DNA of 64,000 nt from Limibacter armeniacum (GTDB lineage Bacteria; Bacteroidota; Bacteroidia; Cytophagales; Flammeovirgaceae), in assembly GCF_036880985.1 (NCBI RefSeq), contig NZ_JBAJNO010000008.1, positions 62,001 through 126,000 of the forward strand, given 5' to 3'. The position numbers and the translations under genes are program-made. The first letter of the stretch is position 1. Each line of letters begins with the position of its first letter. Positions 27,645-36,259 of the stretch are shown piece by piece. The notes under the pieces were generated by a model. It saw only the letters and a program-made list of their open reading frames with translations. It did no database searches and was not told where the DNA came from.

Positions 27645-28199
27645 TTAGGCTGCTCCACCGTCGGATTGCAGCGGTGTTGGCTGACCAGCACCATAGAATC
27701 GGATAAAGTTATCGTAGCTTGTTGCCTCGAAAGTCCATCCGTTGCCACCGTTACCGACAGTTCCCATATCATAAGTGCCTACTACCTTAGCCCCATTATT
27801 TTTGGCGCCAATTTGGATAAACTTGCCGTTTTGTGTTTCGAAAATCACAATAAAGCGGTCGTTCTTTACCCTTCTGGCCATAGCAGCCGCAGCCTCATCA
27901 TCACCTGGGTGGAAGAAAGTGAGCTTTGGCTGGACCATCTCTGCATCCACATCACCGGCTGCTTCTGCTGTAAAGTTGGACTTTTCGACTGTGGTGTACA
28001 TCTGGATCCATCCTTTAGCGGCCTTGAATACATGGGGATCGGCGATTGTTACGGCATCCCCATCAAAGCTGGCTGGATCGACCACATCACTGATGGTATC
28101 GAAGTAATCCATTGGCGCAAGCCATACGGTTTGCTTGATGCCGGGTGCGTTGTCACGGCCACGGGGCGAGTTCAAGTCTACATAGTCAGTGCTTGCCAT
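27645..28199 (-). CDS. Probable major tail tube protein
   Basis: A 184-residue protein rich in Gly, Ala and beta-prone segments. It reads MASTDYVDLNSPRGRDNAPGIKQTVWLAP..., a pattern close to tail-tube or decoration proteins of Bacteroidota phages (start, then a segment reporting material properties such as TTVEKSNFTAEAAGD). It lies downstream of the capsid gene and before a terminator, where a highly expressed structural gene is expected. Assignment rests on context and composition. Confidence 0.5.
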   Translation of the reverse strand: MASTDYVDLNSPRGRDNAPGIKQTVWLAPMDYFDTISDVVDPASFDGDAVTIADPHVFKAAKGWIQMYTTVEKSNFTAEAAGDVDAEMVQPKLTFFHPGDDEAAAAMARRVKNDRFIVIFETQNGKFIQIGAKNNGAKVVGTYDMGTVGNGGNGWTFEATSYDNFIRFYGAGQPTPLQSDGGAA

Positions 28200-28220
28200 C
28201 GTTTAGCTTAGATTAAAGTG

Positions 28221-28619
28221 TTAGAGTTTCGTTACGAAGGCGATCTTGGCGGCAACCAGACTGGCTACCAGCTTTGGTTGTTCCTTCAGGTCCTGTTCTG
28301 TCAGGAGCTTGCCTGCTTCCTTCAGGTCTTTGACCTTCTTGTCGTCTTTTTTCTTTGCGAGCATTTCGGTCGTCATCAGCCAAGTGCCTTTATCCAGCAG
28401 CTTGTTGCCAGACTCGTCCATGATGTCACGGGAAAGTACCGTGATCGGGATTGGGCACTTGTACTTTTGGCCAGTTACCAGAATGACGGGGGCTTTGACT
28501 TCCCTGGACTGCTTAACCTCCTCGTTTTCGGCCTGCAGCTCAGCGATTGTTTCATTCTGTTGCTTTAAGTATTCCGCCACCTCTTCGGGTGACAAGTCTT
28601 TTAGTTCTTCTGGGGTCAT
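28221..28619 (-). CDS. Phage head-region protein, unknown
   Basis: A 132-residue protein with an N-terminal coiled coil (EELKDLSPEEVAEYLKQQNETIAELQAENEE) and a small C-terminal domain (APVILVTGQKYKCPIPITVLSRDIMDESG). It directly follows the capsid gene after a strong hairpin. A head-closure or minor head role is possible, but I do not recognise the family. Confidence 0.6.
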   Translation of the reverse strand: MTPEELKDLSPEEVAEYLKQQNETIAELQAENEEVKQSREVKAPVILVTGQKYKCPIPITVLSRDIMDESGNKLLDKGTWLMTTEMLAKKKDDKKVKDLKEAGKLLTEQDLKEQPKLVASLVAAKIAFVTKL

Positions 28620-28637
28620 TGGAATTGATATTTTAGG

Positions 28638-28662
28638 GGAACACCCTTAATCAGGGTGTTCC
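28638..28662 (-). other. Stable hairpin after the capsid gene
   Basis: Perfect 10-bp stem GGAACACCCT/AGGGTGTTCC in the 50-bp gap after the capsid stop. No proper T-run follows on the minus strand, so it may stabilise the capsid mRNA or partly terminate. Confidence 0.65.
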
Positions 28663-28669
28663 GGGTTGA

Positions 28670-29638
28670 TTACAAAGTATCTTGATCGTTGGTGAAGACG
28701 ATTTCAGGAATTAGGAAACCGATACTCATCCACCAGTCGGAGTAGATCTGCACGCCACGAGGGTTTTCACCCTTGGTGACTTGAGGGGAATTGAAGTTAC
28801 CCTTGTTACGCATGATCTTTTTGAGGTTCCATTTCAGGGTACAGAACCATTTCTCTGAACCTATCATGGAAGGAACTCCTACGATAGTAATGTTCGTGTC
28901 TACTACTTCCAATCTGGATTCACCTCCTACTACGACACCTGTCATGTATTTGGCACGGTAGCCACGGGCGTAGCGTTTAGCCAGATCCTTGGACATTACC
29001 AACTCCATTGGCTTGTCACGGTACTCTTGTGGAATGGCATCTACGAATGCCTCGATCTGGTCCACAAAAGCAACCGGATCGGTGGCAGCAGCACCCGTGG
29101 CAATTGGGGTGATATCACCTGCTGTAATGCCGTCGTTGATCTGCTTTCTGAGGCCATCGATATTTGCACCAGCCGCTGATGGCGTACCTGCGTTAATTGC
29201 TGTTTTGACGCCACCAAATACTTCCTTGAGTTCCCAATCCTCTTGGATCTTAGGCATAATATGCTTTTCAAGCATCCAGCGTACGAGTGGCCACTGTGTA
29301 CGTTCAGCCGGCTCCAGTCCTGTCAGGAATTCCGCCCAAGTGTTTTTCAGGTCGTCCGGGAATACCTCTACGTCAATCTTGAAGTTGCCCAGCTTGATTG
29401 GGCGAGGCTTGAAGGTCAGCGCTCCTTTTGGCGTCCATCCCTTCTGAAATCCCTGCAAAATTTCGGTGAACTCAGACTCTGCAGCCTGGTACTCGTTTTC
29501 TTCGATGGTGATGGAGCTTGCCACCATATCGGTTTCAGACTTCACCCTTACCAGTTCGTAAAGGCGGTCTCTTTTGTCCTTGCCGTCGTAGTAGGTCCCG
29601 TATTGGGCTACCAGATCGGTCGTAGTGATATCTGCCAT
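28670..29638 (-). CDS. Major capsid protein (HK97-fold type)
   Basis: A 322-residue protein lying downstream of a head protease/scaffold gene, the usual order. The middle has an extended-loop-like part (GALTFKPRPIKLGNFKIDVEVFPDDL). The end contains TNITIVGVPSMIGSEKWFCT..., GVQIYSDWWMSIGFLIPEIVFTND, typical of P-domain and spine strands in Bacteroidota phage capsids. No separate delta domain is evident. It should form the icosahedral shell. Confidence comes from position, size and these motifs. Confidence 0.78.
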   Translation of the reverse strand: MADITTTDLVAQYGTYYDGKDKRDRLYELVRVKSETDMVASSITIEENEYQAAESEFTEILQGFQKGWTPKGALTFKPRPIKLGNFKIDVEVFPDDLKNTWAEFLTGLEPAERTQWPLVRWMLEKHIMPKIQEDWELKEVFGGVKTAINAGTPSAAGANIDGLRKQINDGITAGDITPIATGAAATDPVAFVDQIEAFVDAIPQEYRDKPMELVMSKDLAKRYARGYRAKYMTGVVVGGESRLEVVDTNITIVGVPSMIGSEKWFCTLKWNLKKIMRNKGNFNSPQVTKGENPRGVQIYSDWWMSIGFLIPEIVFTNDQDTL

Positions 29639-29661
29639 ATCTGTTTGTCAGTTAGAAGTGA

Positions 29662-30081
29662 TTACCCGTTGAATTTTTTGAACCATTGAAAGTCGGAGCC
29701 TTGCTGCTCTTCCTGTTGGCCTGCAGGTTCTTTGTCCTGGTCGGCGATTGGTTCGGTCTGCTGGTTGAGTGCCAACTGAGCGGAGTACTTTTCTGCCAAT
29801 GCCTGCTGCTGTGTCGCTTTCGCTTCTGCGTCAGCTGCTTTTTGGTTGGCTTGCTCAAGTTGCTGCTCAAGGTTGGTTACCTTGGCCTGCAGGTCTGTGA
29901 CCTGCTTGGTTTGATCAGCGGTTTGTTGCTCTTCAGAAGCCATGGATAGCCTGAAGGTTTCGACGCCTTGCTGCGTCAGTTCCTCGTTTACTTCCTGCAA
30001 TGCCTCTGCAGTGATTTCGCTTTGGTCGAGCTTCGGCAGCTCTGAATATTTTGGAAACTTGTTTTTTCCGAAGATGCTCAT
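29662..30081 (-). CDS. Possible internally initiated scaffold protein
   Basis: The in-frame ATG at 30081 would give a 139-residue protein, MSIFGKNKFP..., covering only the coiled-coil scaffold half of the protease gene. This is inferred from the domain border lying at a Met and from the lambda C/Nu3 precedent. There is no strong ribosome-binding site. Confidence 0.35.
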   Translation of the reverse strand: MSIFGKNKFPKYSELPKLDQSEITAEALQEVNEELTQQGVETFRLSMASEEQQTADQTKQVTDLQAKVTNLEQQLEQANQKAADAEAKATQQQALAEKYSAQLALNQQTEPIADQDKEPAGQQEEQQGSDFQWFKKFNG

Positions 30082-30975
30082 GGTTTGTTGCGTTTGTTGT
30101 GATTCCTGGCGTTTGGCCGCAAGTGCAGCAGCTCTCTCGAGTGCGTAGTTGAGATCGCCAATGCCGTCCACAAGTCCGACCGCCATTCCTGATTTATCTC
30201 CAAAATCGGCATAGTACACTTTACCGGTTAGGACATCCTCAAAATCGAGGTTGAGCCTGTTGCCCCGGAAGGTCTTGATATCGTTGTGGAAGTTGGTATT
30301 CAATGGATCAAGGGATTGCTCGATCATTGGTTTGTAGTCTCCCTCGAGGGCAGCCCTGAAGGTGCCGTTCTTATCGGTGGACTTGGTGGCGTAGATTTCA
30401 TGCCACTTGCCGCCTTGTTTCTCGAGTACACCTCGGAAGTCGGCAAAGGCTGCCATGGTGCCGATGCTGCCCACCATATCCATCTTGCTGGAGGTGATAA
30501 TCTCATCCGTAGCAGCTGCGATATAGTAGGCGGCTGATGCTGCGATATTGTCTACCCATGCAATGACTGGTTTCTGGGTATTTCGAATGGTTTGGATTAG
30601 CTCCAGTGTGCCGATGGCTGTACCGCCTCCGCTGTCTAGCTCTATGACAATTGCATCCACTTTGGGGTTTTCGTCAGCGTCTCGGATCCATTGGGACATC
30701 TGCTTGGTGCCTGCAGGACCGCACCACTGCCCGTATTTGGTAACCGGTCCCCTCAAGTCCATGCTGGCAATATTGAAGGTGCGACTGCCGGTTGACGCAT
30801 TGTCAATGGTTGCCATTTGGGGGGTAGCTTCCTGCTGGTTCTTAAGTGCTTCTTCTGCTGAGATTAGTTGCTTACCGTTGAGCAATGCCATAAGCTGCGG
30901 GATTTGGGCCTGCGCATAACTTGGCGTGATCCATAACGGTGAGCTGATGATTTCATTTATAAGGTTGTGACTCAT
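29662..30975 (-). CDS. S49-type head maturation protease fused to scaffold
   Basis: This 437-residue protein has two parts. Residues 60-290 are an S49/SppA-like serine protease with IELDSGGGTAIG and the nucleophile serine S147 in DNIAASAAYY; the family's lysine is likely in YATKSTDKN. From Met299 (MSIFGKNKFPKY) the protein becomes a Glu/Gln-rich coiled coil, as in scaffolding proteins. The layout parallels lambda C/Nu3, where the scaffold is also made from an internal start. It should assemble the prohead and then digest the scaffold. The order protease, capsid, unknown, tail tube is conventional. Confidence 0.85.
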   Translation of the reverse strand: MSHNLINEIISSPLWITPSYAQAQIPQLMALLNGKQLISAEEALKNQQEATPQMATIDNASTGSRTFNIASMDLRGPVTKYGQWCGPAGTKQMSQWIRDADENPKVDAIVIELDSGGGTAIGTLELIQTIRNTQKPVIAWVDNIAASAAYYIAAATDEIITSSKMDMVGSIGTMAAFADFRGVLEKQGGKWHEIYATKSTDKNGTFRAALEGDYKPMIEQSLDPLNTNFHNDIKTFRGNRLNLDFEDVLTGKVYYADFGDKSGMAVGLVDGIGDLNYALERAAALAAKRQESQQTQQTMSIFGKNKFPKYSELPKLDQSEITAEALQEVNEELTQQGVETFRLSMASEEQQTADQTKQVTDLQAKVTNLEQQLEQANQKAADAEAKATQQQALAEKYSAQLALNQQTEPIADQDKEPAGQQEEQQGSDFQWFKKFNG

Positions 30976-31046
30976 AATCCTTCAATTTTGGAATGAAGGA
31001 GGTTAAAAGGATTGGATTTGGTTAGGACGGATTTTGTGGAAAAAGC

Positions 31047-31087
31047 AAAACCCAACACACAAGATTTAATATTGCATGTTGGGTTTT
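31047..31087 (-). terminator. Terminator after GNAT gene
   Basis: 10-bp stem AAAACCCAAC/GTTGGGTTTT with a long AT-rich loop, followed on the minus strand by TTTTGCTTTTT. It separates the GNAT gene from the head operon. Confidence 0.7.
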
Positions 31088-31133
31088 AAAGTATAAAGCA
31101 TTAAATGAAGTCTCCTATCAAGACAAAACCAAC

Positions 31134-31529
31134 TCAGGGTTTGTACATCATTTCATATTTGAAGCCATCATCTTCCACAAGGGTGAATCCACATTTGATA
31201 GCCAAGTTGTATGAAGCTTCAGGATTGTCAAGCCCTTGACTTATGGTTATTCGTTGGTGGTCTTTCTTAAATACTTTCATTATGTCAGGAAGAATAATGT
31301 CTTTGATGGGATCCGATAGCAACCCTTTTCCTCTTAGCTCTGGCACTGTCAGCCAATGGAGGTTGTAATTATAGTATTGAATAATGCCTATGAATTCCCT
31401 GGATGATTTTACCAAGTAGAAGAATTGTTCTGGTAATTTTAATTGGTACACATCTTTAGTAACTCTTTTAAGTTGGTGTCTTCCCTGGTTACACTCTTCA
31501 ATTAATTCGATTAGTTCTTCGTCGCTCAT
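31134..31529 (-). CDS. GNAT-family acetyltransferase
   Basis: A 131-residue protein with GNAT features: the acetyl-CoA loop-like VPELRGKGLLSDPIKDII (about residues 65-82) and the late motif NPEASYNLAIKCGFTLVEDD. It is short but covers the core fold. The gene lies alone between terminators, upstream of the head operon and divergent from the portal operon, so it looks like an accessory (moron) gene. The acetyl acceptor is unknown. Confidence 0.75.
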   Translation of the reverse strand: MSDEELIELIEECNQGRHQLKRVTKDVYQLKLPEQFFYLVKSSREFIGIIQYYNYNLHWLTVPELRGKGLLSDPIKDIILPDIMKVFKKDHQRITISQGLDNPEASYNLAIKCGFTLVEDDGFKYEMMYKP

Positions 31530-31574
31530 GGTGTAAAATTTTAGCTCAATCAGATATCATAAATCTAAAATGGG

Positions 31575-31586
31575 GTGCAATTGCAC
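31575..31586. promoter_or_regulatory. Perfect palindrome between divergent late blocks
   Basis: GTGCAATTGCAC, a 12-bp perfect palindrome, 45 bp before the GNAT start in a 340-bp gap between divergent operons. The gap also has two TCGGGGTT direct copies (about 31664 and 31691). It is a candidate operator; nothing else is evident in this gap apart from the terminator at its right end. Confidence 0.5.
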
Positions 31587-31825
31587 ACTGATGATAGGGC
31601 AGGCCGCTCCTCTTTCCCCGAAAAAAACGCTTTCATTTTTTTCTCACCGCCTAAAATCGGGGTTCTTGATAGTGTTAGGACAGATTCGGGGTTGTACTGC
31701 TTGAAATATGGTACGTTAAAAACGGTCTTTTTCAAAAAAAGGAACCCGAAAGTGTAGAATAAGAGTTAGATTAGAGTTGAAATCATCCCAATTTTAGCTA
31801 TTTGGAGGGATAAACACTTACCCCC

Positions 31826-31857
31826 AAGCCTGTCCTCACCAGACAGGCTTTTTTTGT
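31826..31857 (+). terminator. Terminator immediately before the rightward late operon
   Basis: Perfect 9-bp stem AAGCCTGTC/GACAGGCTT with T7, ending 13 bp before the first ATG of the portal operon. It would act as an attenuator or cap an upstream short RNA. Confidence 0.85.
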
Positions 31858-31870
31858 GCACTTTCCACTC

Positions 31871-32188
31871 ATGGAACAATTCATCAAACTATCGGAGGTG
31901 CTGACGGAAATGGAAAAGAAGGACCATAATGGCATCCCTGTTACATTCAATATTGAGGTATTTACCTACAACCGTACACACAAGAAAGATTGTAGGCGCA
32001 TGCAATTGCAGGGGTACATCTGGGCAAAGGTGGCCAAAGTGGATCCAGCTGTCAAAACACAGGCAGGTACAACAAAGCGCAAACGGCTACCCCGCACCCT
32101 GACATTGGTACACCCCGAAACTGGTGATTTGCGAACTATCCACGCTGTGCTGATCCACAGGTTCAACGGCAAAATGATGCGATACTAA
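31871..32188 (+). CDS. Small phage protein before the portal
   Basis: I start at ATG 31871 (MEQFIKLSEVL) because the longer frame would begin within the terminator. The product is 105 residues, basic, with two beta-rich halves (VTFNIEVFTYNRTHKKDCRRMQ; RTLTLVHPETGDLRTIHAVLIH). Its stop overlaps the portal start (TAATG). Function unknown. Confidence 0.65.
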   Translation: MEQFIKLSEVLTEMEKKDHNGIPVTFNIEVFTYNRTHKKDCRRMQLQGYIWAKVAKVDPAVKTQAGTTKRKRLPRTLTLVHPETGDLRTIHAVLIHRFNGKMMRY

Positions 32189-33528
32189 TGAGCAGGCAAG
32201 AGCAAACATTTTTACATATCTCCAAAAAGACCAATGCGGCCTATGTTGGAGAGATCAAGCAGGGAGTCACCGGGGAGCAGCCCGCAACACCACTGGCCAA
32301 AGACGAAGGAGGTGGCAAGGTGGCCAAGTGGTTTGATCCTGGTAACGACTACCCCGACAAGATTATCAAGGATATCAATGCGGTACCAACACTGTCAGCT
32401 ACGCTTTATTGGAAAGCCAATGCCCTGATCAGTGGAGGTCTGGTATATGGGGAGGTCAACTATGATGATGACGGCAACGAAACCCTGAAGCCTCAAAGGA
32501 TACCTGAAATTGAAGCATTCCTTCAAACTTCCAACTACCGCCGTTTCCTCCGGAAGATGTCCACCGAGTTTTATAAGTTCTGGAACGTCTTCCCGACACT
32601 GATCTTTGATGAAAACCTTTCGAAAGTGGCAGGTTTCAAGTGCAATGAGTCAGCTTGGTGCCGTTGGGGGTTGCAGGACAAAAACGATGGCGTTATCAAG
32701 GATTGCTATATCAATACCAATTGGCAGGAAAACAACGAGGATTCCCCATCCACCATCCATATGCCGGTCATCAATCCGTATTTTGGCTCCATCGACAGCG
32801 TCAAGAATCGAAACGACGGCAACCAGTTTATCTATCCCGTCAGTGGCGAGTCTTCCGGACAGGCATACTACGAACTGGCACCATGGGACTCCATTCGCCA
32901 GTCCAAATGGCTGGACGTGGTCAAGATGATCCCGGAGTTCAAGTACCAGCTGATGAAAAACCAGATGACGATCCGCTATGTGATCAAGATGCCCGACTGG
33001 TGGATGGAATGGAAGTACAAAGGCGAATGGGAGAACTTCGAGCCAGAGAAAAGACGTACGCTGGTGGAGGCTGAATACGACAAGTTTGACACCTTCCTCT
33101 CTGGAGTGGAAAACAGTGGTAAGTCGATTGCCTTTATGATGAAAACCACAAGTGATGGTAAACTCTACGAAGGCTGGACCATTGAGGAGGTGCCCAATTC
33201 CATGAAGTTTGACGCAGCCTACAATGAGGATTCGGAGATTGGTACCAGCTATATCTTCAATGCCTTGGGGGTTCATGCCTCACTGGTCGCAACAAGCCCA
33301 GGTAAGTCCAGCATGAACAGCAAAGGCTCGGAGATCCGTAACCTTTTCAACATGCACATTGCCAACTGCAAGCCCGAACAGGATATCCTGCTTGAGCCAT
33401 TCCACTTTATCCGGGATTTCAACGGGTGGAATCCCAATATCCAGTTCTGGTTCAGAAACTATTTCCTTACCACACTGGACCAGACAAGTACCAAAGACCG
33501 AAACTTTAACGCTGGAGAACAGGCATGA
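32188..33528 (+). CDS. Portal protein
   Basis: A 446-residue protein. The opening KWFDPGNDYPDKIIKDINAVPTLSATLYWKANALISGG is typical of Bacteroidota phage portals (several conserved residues around the Asn-Ala-Val-Pro and Lys-Ala-Asn segments). A long helical part and a Gly/Ser-containing loop (TSPGKSSMNSKGSEIRNLFNMHI) follow, as in portal wing/stem regions. It would form the dodecameric DNA gate at one capsid vertex and interact with TerL. It is oddly on the opposite strand from terminase and capsid genes. It overlaps the next gene by 4 bp. Confidence 0.75.
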   Translation: MSRQEQTFLHISKKTNAAYVGEIKQGVTGEQPATPLAKDEGGGKVAKWFDPGNDYPDKIIKDINAVPTLSATLYWKANALISGGLVYGEVNYDDDGNETLKPQRIPEIEAFLQTSNYRRFLRKMSTEFYKFWNVFPTLIFDENLSKVAGFKCNESAWCRWGLQDKNDGVIKDCYINTNWQENNEDSPSTIHMPVINPYFGSIDSVKNRNDGNQFIYPVSGESSGQAYYELAPWDSIRQSKWLDVVKMIPEFKYQLMKNQMTIRYVIKMPDWWMEWKYKGEWENFEPEKRRTLVEAEYDKFDTFLSGVENSGKSIAFMMKTTSDGKLYEGWTIEEVPNSMKFDAAYNEDSEIGTSYIFNALGVHASLVATSPGKSSMNSKGSEIRNLFNMHIANCKPEQDILLEPFHFIRDFNGWNPNIQFWFRNYFLTTLDQTSTKDRNFNAGEQA

Positions 33529-34466
33529 AAACTTTTATCAAGACAAAGGAAGAACTCTGGGAAAAGATTGATGTGGATAAGGCAATCGCTATTATCAAGA
33601 TCACGCCGGATTTGCATTATGTGGAGCATCAACATATCAAGCCTTATCTCTCCAGTAGCTTTTACAACAACCTGCTGACTAAGTACCAGGATGACACTGC
33701 CTCTACAGATGAGTTGGAGTTGATCGAGCTGCTACAGACAGCGTCAGCCAACTTGGGTATGTGGAAATTTATCAGCAAGTCTACAGCCAGCAAGGGCAAT
33801 ACGGGTATTAGGGTAACCCATACTGATTCTGAGAAAAGTGCCTATCAGTGGCAGCTCAAAGAGATGAAAAACGGTTACCGGGATACAGGCTTTTACTATG
33901 TAGACCTGCTGCTAAAGCATCTGGAAGATAACAAGCTGTTATTTCCGGATTGGACAGCTTCAGAAGCTTATGCGGCTTTCCATTCCCATTTTATCAGCAG
34001 CACTACCGATTTTGATAAGATTGTCTATATCAATGAATCCCGCAGGCTTTTCACCCGCATGAAGCCCACCATGGAGGAGATCGAGCTGTTCAAGGTCAAG
34101 CCACTGCTGGGTGACGCACTCTTTGATGAGATACTGGAGCAGAAAAAAGAGAATACACTAACCGACCAGAACAAAAGCCTGCTCGATAAGATCCAACGTG
34201 CAGTGGCTTACCTGACAGTAGCGAACAGCATATTCAAACTCTCTCTCCAGCTCAGTGAGGAAGGTGTATTAGCTTTATCGTTCGATGCTTTAGAGAAAGC
34301 CAAATTAGCTGATTTCAATATGCTTGAAAAGCTCCAGAATGAGTACGAGGAAAAAGGGGAAGGTTATATACAAAAGATTGTGGATGAGGTAAAGGAAATC
34401 AATGGGGAAACGGATTCTGGGACGTATGAGTTTAATAATAGTGGGAAAAGAGTGGTGAAGTTTTAA
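33525..34466 (+). CDS. Head-tail connector-like protein (DUF6712-like)
   Basis: A 313-residue, helical protein following the portal with a 4-bp overlap. Two similar halves are visible: each has a short YL..SFYN or LLGDALFDEIL element followed by a helical segment with LTVANSIFKLSLQLSE. This pattern resembles the DUF6712 connector proteins of Bacteroidota phages. It probably joins portal and tail. It ends just before a terminator. Confidence 0.6.
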   Translation: MKTFIKTKEELWEKIDVDKAIAIIKITPDLHYVEHQHIKPYLSSSFYNNLLTKYQDDTASTDELELIELLQTASANLGMWKFISKSTASKGNTGIRVTHTDSEKSAYQWQLKEMKNGYRDTGFYYVDLLLKHLEDNKLLFPDWTASEAYAAFHSHFISSTTDFDKIVYINESRRLFTRMKPTMEEIELFKVKPLLGDALFDEILEQKKENTLTDQNKSLLDKIQRAVAYLTVANSIFKLSLQLSEEGVLALSFDALEKAKLADFNMLEKLQNEYEEKGEGYIQKIVDEVKEINGETDSGTYEFNNSGKRVVKF

Positions 34467-34470
34467 AAAA

Positions 34471-34498
34471 AAGCCCTTCAGTAATGAGGGGCTTTGTT
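34471..34498. terminator. Terminator after connector gene
   Basis: 10-bp stem AAGCCCTTCA/TGAGGGGCTT with GTAA loop. It splits the late operon ahead of a reversed small gene. Confidence 0.75.
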
Positions 34499-34560
34499 GT
34501 TATAATTCTCCAATATCCAATTTCCATTCAATGAAAATAGGCTCTGGATTAGTCATTCTT

Positions 34561-34764
34561 TCAGTTTTTATTGTCAACACTTGATTTAAACAGCACTCCA
34601 GCTAACAAACCCATTTCTAAAGCTTGCCAGAAGTTGATTTCTTTAAATCCAAAGAGTTCAGGCATTAGGTCATTCCATAAGAATAAAATTGGAAGAGATA
34701 CGATTAAAGCTGCTACTACAATTGAAGTGATAAGCGCAAAAGCTGATAGTACAGTGTCTTTCAT
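34561..34764 (-). CDS. Small two-helix membrane protein, probable moron
   Basis: A 67-residue protein with one strong membrane segment (VLSAFALITSIVVAALIVSLPILFLW) and the segment NDLMPELFGFKEINFWQALEMGLLAGVLF, a motif I recall from small membrane proteins encoded in Bacteroidota chromosomes. It is in reverse orientation within the late operon and is flanked by a terminator and a dyad, as expected of an inserted accessory gene. Function unknown. Confidence 0.7.
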   Translation of the reverse strand: MKDTVLSAFALITSIVVAALIVSLPILFLWNDLMPELFGFKEINFWQALEMGLLAGVLFKSSVDNKN

Positions 34765-34833
34765 CTTGATTTAATTAAGGTAGTGTAGTGTTTAATTTCC
34801 TAAACCAAAGTACTATTCATGCTCAGAAGTAGA

Positions 34834-34864
34834 TAGGACATATTCAGTTGATAATTATGTCCTA
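34834..34864. promoter_or_regulatory. Perfect 9-bp dyad between divergent genes
   Basis: TAGGACATA and TATGTCCTA, 13 bp apart, lie in the 144-bp gap between the small membrane gene (-) and the 281-residue gene (+). With no T-run, an operator or transcript hairpin is more likely than a terminator. Confidence 0.55.
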
Positions 34865-34908
34865 AGTTGGGATAGACTACTCGTGTATTTTCAATCAAAA
34901 AAAGAACT

Positions 34909-35754
34909 ATGCACGGTTTTAAGCATGACAACGGCACCTTCTACAGCCTACCAAAAAACTATAACGAACTCACCCGCAAGCAGCTGCTTAACATTATCCG
35001 GATCCGCTTTACCAGCTATCCCGATGACTGGAAAAAATACCTGATTATCCGCCAGCTGATCCCAATCTTTCACCTCTACTGTTTCCGCTGGCCATTCTTC
35101 AAGTTTACCAATGTCGATCTGGTAGACTGGCAACGCTTTTTTAGCTATCCATTCCTTTACGAAAAGCCCATTCTTACCAGGGCAATTCTTGACAAGTTTC
35201 GCATTGGAGGCAAAACCTACTACGGACCATCCGACAACTGCGCCAACCTCACCTTTGTGGAGTTTATCAAGTGCGAAACATTCCTGGAGCATTACCGCCA
35301 AACCTCAGAGGAGCATTGGCTCCATAGCATTATAGCTGTCCTATACCGGCACAAGAAAAATATCCTTATTCGTGTAATGGAAAAGGCCATGGTATTCGGC
35401 TTTGAGCCAAGCGATGATATCCGACAGAAGTACAATGATGCACTGCTGGCTAAAAGGGCAAAGCAGTTTACCAAGTTGGCTCCTGAAGTCAAGGAAGCCG
35501 TCCTGATCTTCTATGAGAGTTGCCGCCATAATATCATCACCCATCCGGGTTTCAACTTGGTATTCAAAAAGAATACTGGAGGCGAAGGCAAGTCCAACAA
35601 GGATTACGGTTGGGCGCATGTGCTCAAGTCAAGAGCCGAAAAGGCAGACAACTTTGAGCGTTGGGAACAGCTCCGTCTCACAACGGTACTCTTTGATTTG
35701 AATGAGGATATCCGCCAGCAAAACGAAAGGGAAGCAAAGCTTAACAACAAATGA
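34909..35754 (+). CDS. Phage tail/neck region protein, unknown
   Basis: A 281-residue basic protein rich in Tyr, Phe and Lys, starting MHGFKHDNGTFYSLPKNYNELTRKQLLNIIRIRF. It is likely mostly helical. Its stop overlaps the next start by 4 bp. Placed after the connector and before a probable tail-completion gene, it could be an assembly chaperone, but no motif supports a name. Confidence 0.6.
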   Translation: MHGFKHDNGTFYSLPKNYNELTRKQLLNIIRIRFTSYPDDWKKYLIIRQLIPIFHLYCFRWPFFKFTNVDLVDWQRFFSYPFLYEKPILTRAILDKFRIGGKTYYGPSDNCANLTFVEFIKCETFLEHYRQTSEEHWLHSIIAVLYRHKKNILIRVMEKAMVFGFEPSDDIRQKYNDALLAKRAKQFTKLAPEVKEAVLIFYESCRHNIITHPGFNLVFKKNTGGEGKSNKDYGWAHVLKSRAEKADNFERWEQLRLTTVLFDLNEDIRQQNEREAKLNNK

Positions 35755-36248
35755 TTACAAAGAAGGATTTCAGCGACTACATGCTTGATGTAGCCACAAG
35801 GCTCAAGGATATCGGACATACACCAAAGACGCCACGTTTTGCCCGGAATACAGATGAACTGAAAAATCTGGCGAATGGGGATATGGATGCCTCAAACCTG
35901 ATTTTGTTTTTGGATGCCTACAATGTCCAGTTCAATCACAACAATGACGATTACAATGTCTCCAACAAGACACTGACTTTTTACCTGCTAAAAGGGTGTG
36001 AAAAGAATGACTTTGACCAGGAAGAGCAAATCTATGCTGATTGTGAAATTGTGCTGATGAAAATCTTTTCCAAGATGCAGCAGGAGAAATGGGAAGGCGG
36101 TAATCTGATGCGCTTTTTTGACCTCAATAATACCACTTACAGTCCTGTTGGACCAGAGGTACACAATGCTTTCGGGTTAGAAGTCCAGATGCGTTTCACC
36201 AATGGGGTCAACGCTGATTTAGTATATGATGAAGCCGACTGGCTATAA
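35751..36248 (+). CDS. Probable tail completion/neck protein
   Basis: A 165-residue acidic protein. The second half, TYSPVGPEVHNAFGLEVQMRFTNG, resembles the beta end of tail-completion proteins that cap the tube. It is translationally coupled to the preceding gene and followed by the lysis cassette. Assignment is by context and pattern only. Confidence 0.5.
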   Translation: MITKKDFSDYMLDVATRLKDIGHTPKTPRFARNTDELKNLANGDMDASNLILFLDAYNVQFNHNNDDYNVSNKTLTFYLLKGCEKNDFDQEEQIYADCEIVLMKIFSKMQQEKWEGGNLMRFFDLNNTTYSPVGPEVHNAFGLEVQMRFTNGVNADLVYDEADWL

Positions 36249-36259
36249 CTTTTTTAGAT

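Noticed and set aside
24190-31000. Long ORFs opposite the terminase and head genes (for example 25393-25914 or 27558-28211 on the plus strand)
   Set aside because: They are reading-frame shadows of GC-richer genes, have no motifs, and conflict with well-supported genes.
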